A stretch of DNA of 64,000 nt from Nitrospira sp. Lineage in GTDB: Bacteria; Nitrospirota; Nitrospiria; Nitrospirales; Nitrospiraceae. The notes beneath the pieces are model-generated. The model made no database searches. It was not told the origin of the DNA and saw nothing but the letters and a program-made list of their open reading frames with translations. The position numbers were made by a program, and so were the translations under genes. Location: contig CP092079.1 in assembly GCA_022226955.1 (NCBI GenBank), forward strand, positions 1,519,053 to 1,583,052, read 5' to 3'. How positions within the stretch are numbered: the first letter of the stretch is position 1; the number at the start of each line of letters is the position of its first letter. Of the stretch, positions 63,674 to 64,000 are shown piece by piece.

Positions 63674-64000
63674 ATGCCCAAGCATGTAAAAGAGATGGAA
63701 GCGCTCAAAGCGCATCTCGGCAAACATCAGCTGAAATACACCCGCCAGCGCGAGCTCATTCTCGAGGCCTTTCTCCAGCAGGAACATATCACCGCTGAAG
63801 AGATGTACCATCAGCTGGCGAAAAAGGACCCGCATCTGGGGCTTGCGACCATCTATCGCACGCTCAACCTGTTTTGCGAAGCCGGCCTGGCGCAGGCGCG
63901 CCATTTCGGCACGCAAACGCAATACGACAACATCTCCCACAAAGGCCACCACGACCATCTGATCTGCACCGACTGCGGCAAGATCGTGGAATTCGAAAAC
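63674..64000 (+). CDS. Fur-family metalloregulator, 3' end cut by window edge
   Basis: 109 residues from ATG 63674 to the window end. Winged-helix part: KYTRQRELILEAFLQQEHIT, AEEMYHQLAKKDPHLGLATI and YRTLNLFCEAGLAQ. The dimerisation part begins with KGHHDHLICTDCGKIVEFEN, which carries the Fur HHDH metal ligands and the first Cys pair. The wording fits Fur (iron) rather than Zur or PerR, but the C-terminus is missing, so the exact subtype is open. Confidence 0.92.
   Translation, partial: MPKHVKEMEALKAHLGKHQLKYTRQRELILEAFLQQEHITAEEMYHQLAKKDPHLGLATIYRTLNLFCEAGLAQARHFGTQTQYDNISHKGHHDHLICTDCGKIVEFEN

Overview
The window reads as a continuous piece of a GC-rich, Gram-negative bacterial chromosome. 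The combination of a histidine-type Thi4 thiazole synthase under a TPP riboswitch, MutS2, LapB-like and Lol/Mac-type envelope genes, many PilZ, HD-GYP and two-component genes, and several small conserved proteins of unknown function most resembles Nitrospira (phylum Nitrospirota). That assignment is an inference from gene content; there is no rRNA or tRNA gene in the window to settle it. Almost all of the sequence is explained by about 74 genes with short gaps.

Layout. 1-10.7 kb: mixed housekeeping (coaE, trxB, thiI, queG, mutS2) with exported proteins and an NtrC-like regulator. 10.9-14.5 kb: a glycolytic operon gap-pgk-tpiA-secG with a clear sigma70-type promoter and a strong terminator. 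14.5-16 kb: ilvE and a PilZ protein. 16.1-22.7 kb: a long collinear run rplU-rpmA-obgE-proB-nadD-rsfS-lapB-like-bioB. 22.7-24.2 kb: an accessory patch with a zeta-toxin-like module, a displaced copy of the bioB 3' end and an AT-rich nuclease-like gene. 24.4-29 kb: a Lol-type permease and ATPase, a LuxR-type HTH protein and a class 1A pyrD. 29.2-33 kb: comF, an fmdB-type protein, a small HTH protein, an orphan mraZ, rusA and an HD-GYP phosphodiesterase. 33.1-37.3 kb: a MacAB-like exporter and a coiled-coil lipoprotein. 37.5-43.2 kb: uppP, lspA-ileS and nadA. 43.2-48.5 kb: promoter, TPP riboswitch, thiC, thi4, TPR, receiver and ygfZ genes. 48.6-56 kb: a second accessory zone (two toxin-antitoxin modules, decayed IS3, FRG-domain gene, phosphatases, small unknowns). 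56-59 kb: a NarL-type two-component system. 59-64 kb: DMT transporter, O-methyltransferase, M32 carboxypeptidase, receiver protein, an unknown protein and the start of a fur-family gene.

The most unusual observations are these. (1) Two unrelated toxin-antitoxin modules each sit directly after an intact gene and are followed within a few bases by a diverged second copy of that gene's 3' end (bioB at 22.6-23.5 kb; a SnoaL-like gene at 54.3-55.5 kb). This looks like small modules that insert at gene ends and carry or restore a replacement C-terminus. (2) Three copies of a roughly 120-bp element around the nadA and thi genes keep their base-paired arms while changing the arm sequences, which is compensatory change suggesting a structured RNA or ssDNA element. 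(3) Two genes (fmdB-type and rsfS) appear to start at AUA and AUC codons behind good Shine-Dalgarno sequences. (4) Thi4 carries histidine at the position of the sulfur-donor cysteine, predicting a non-suicidal sulfide-using enzyme.
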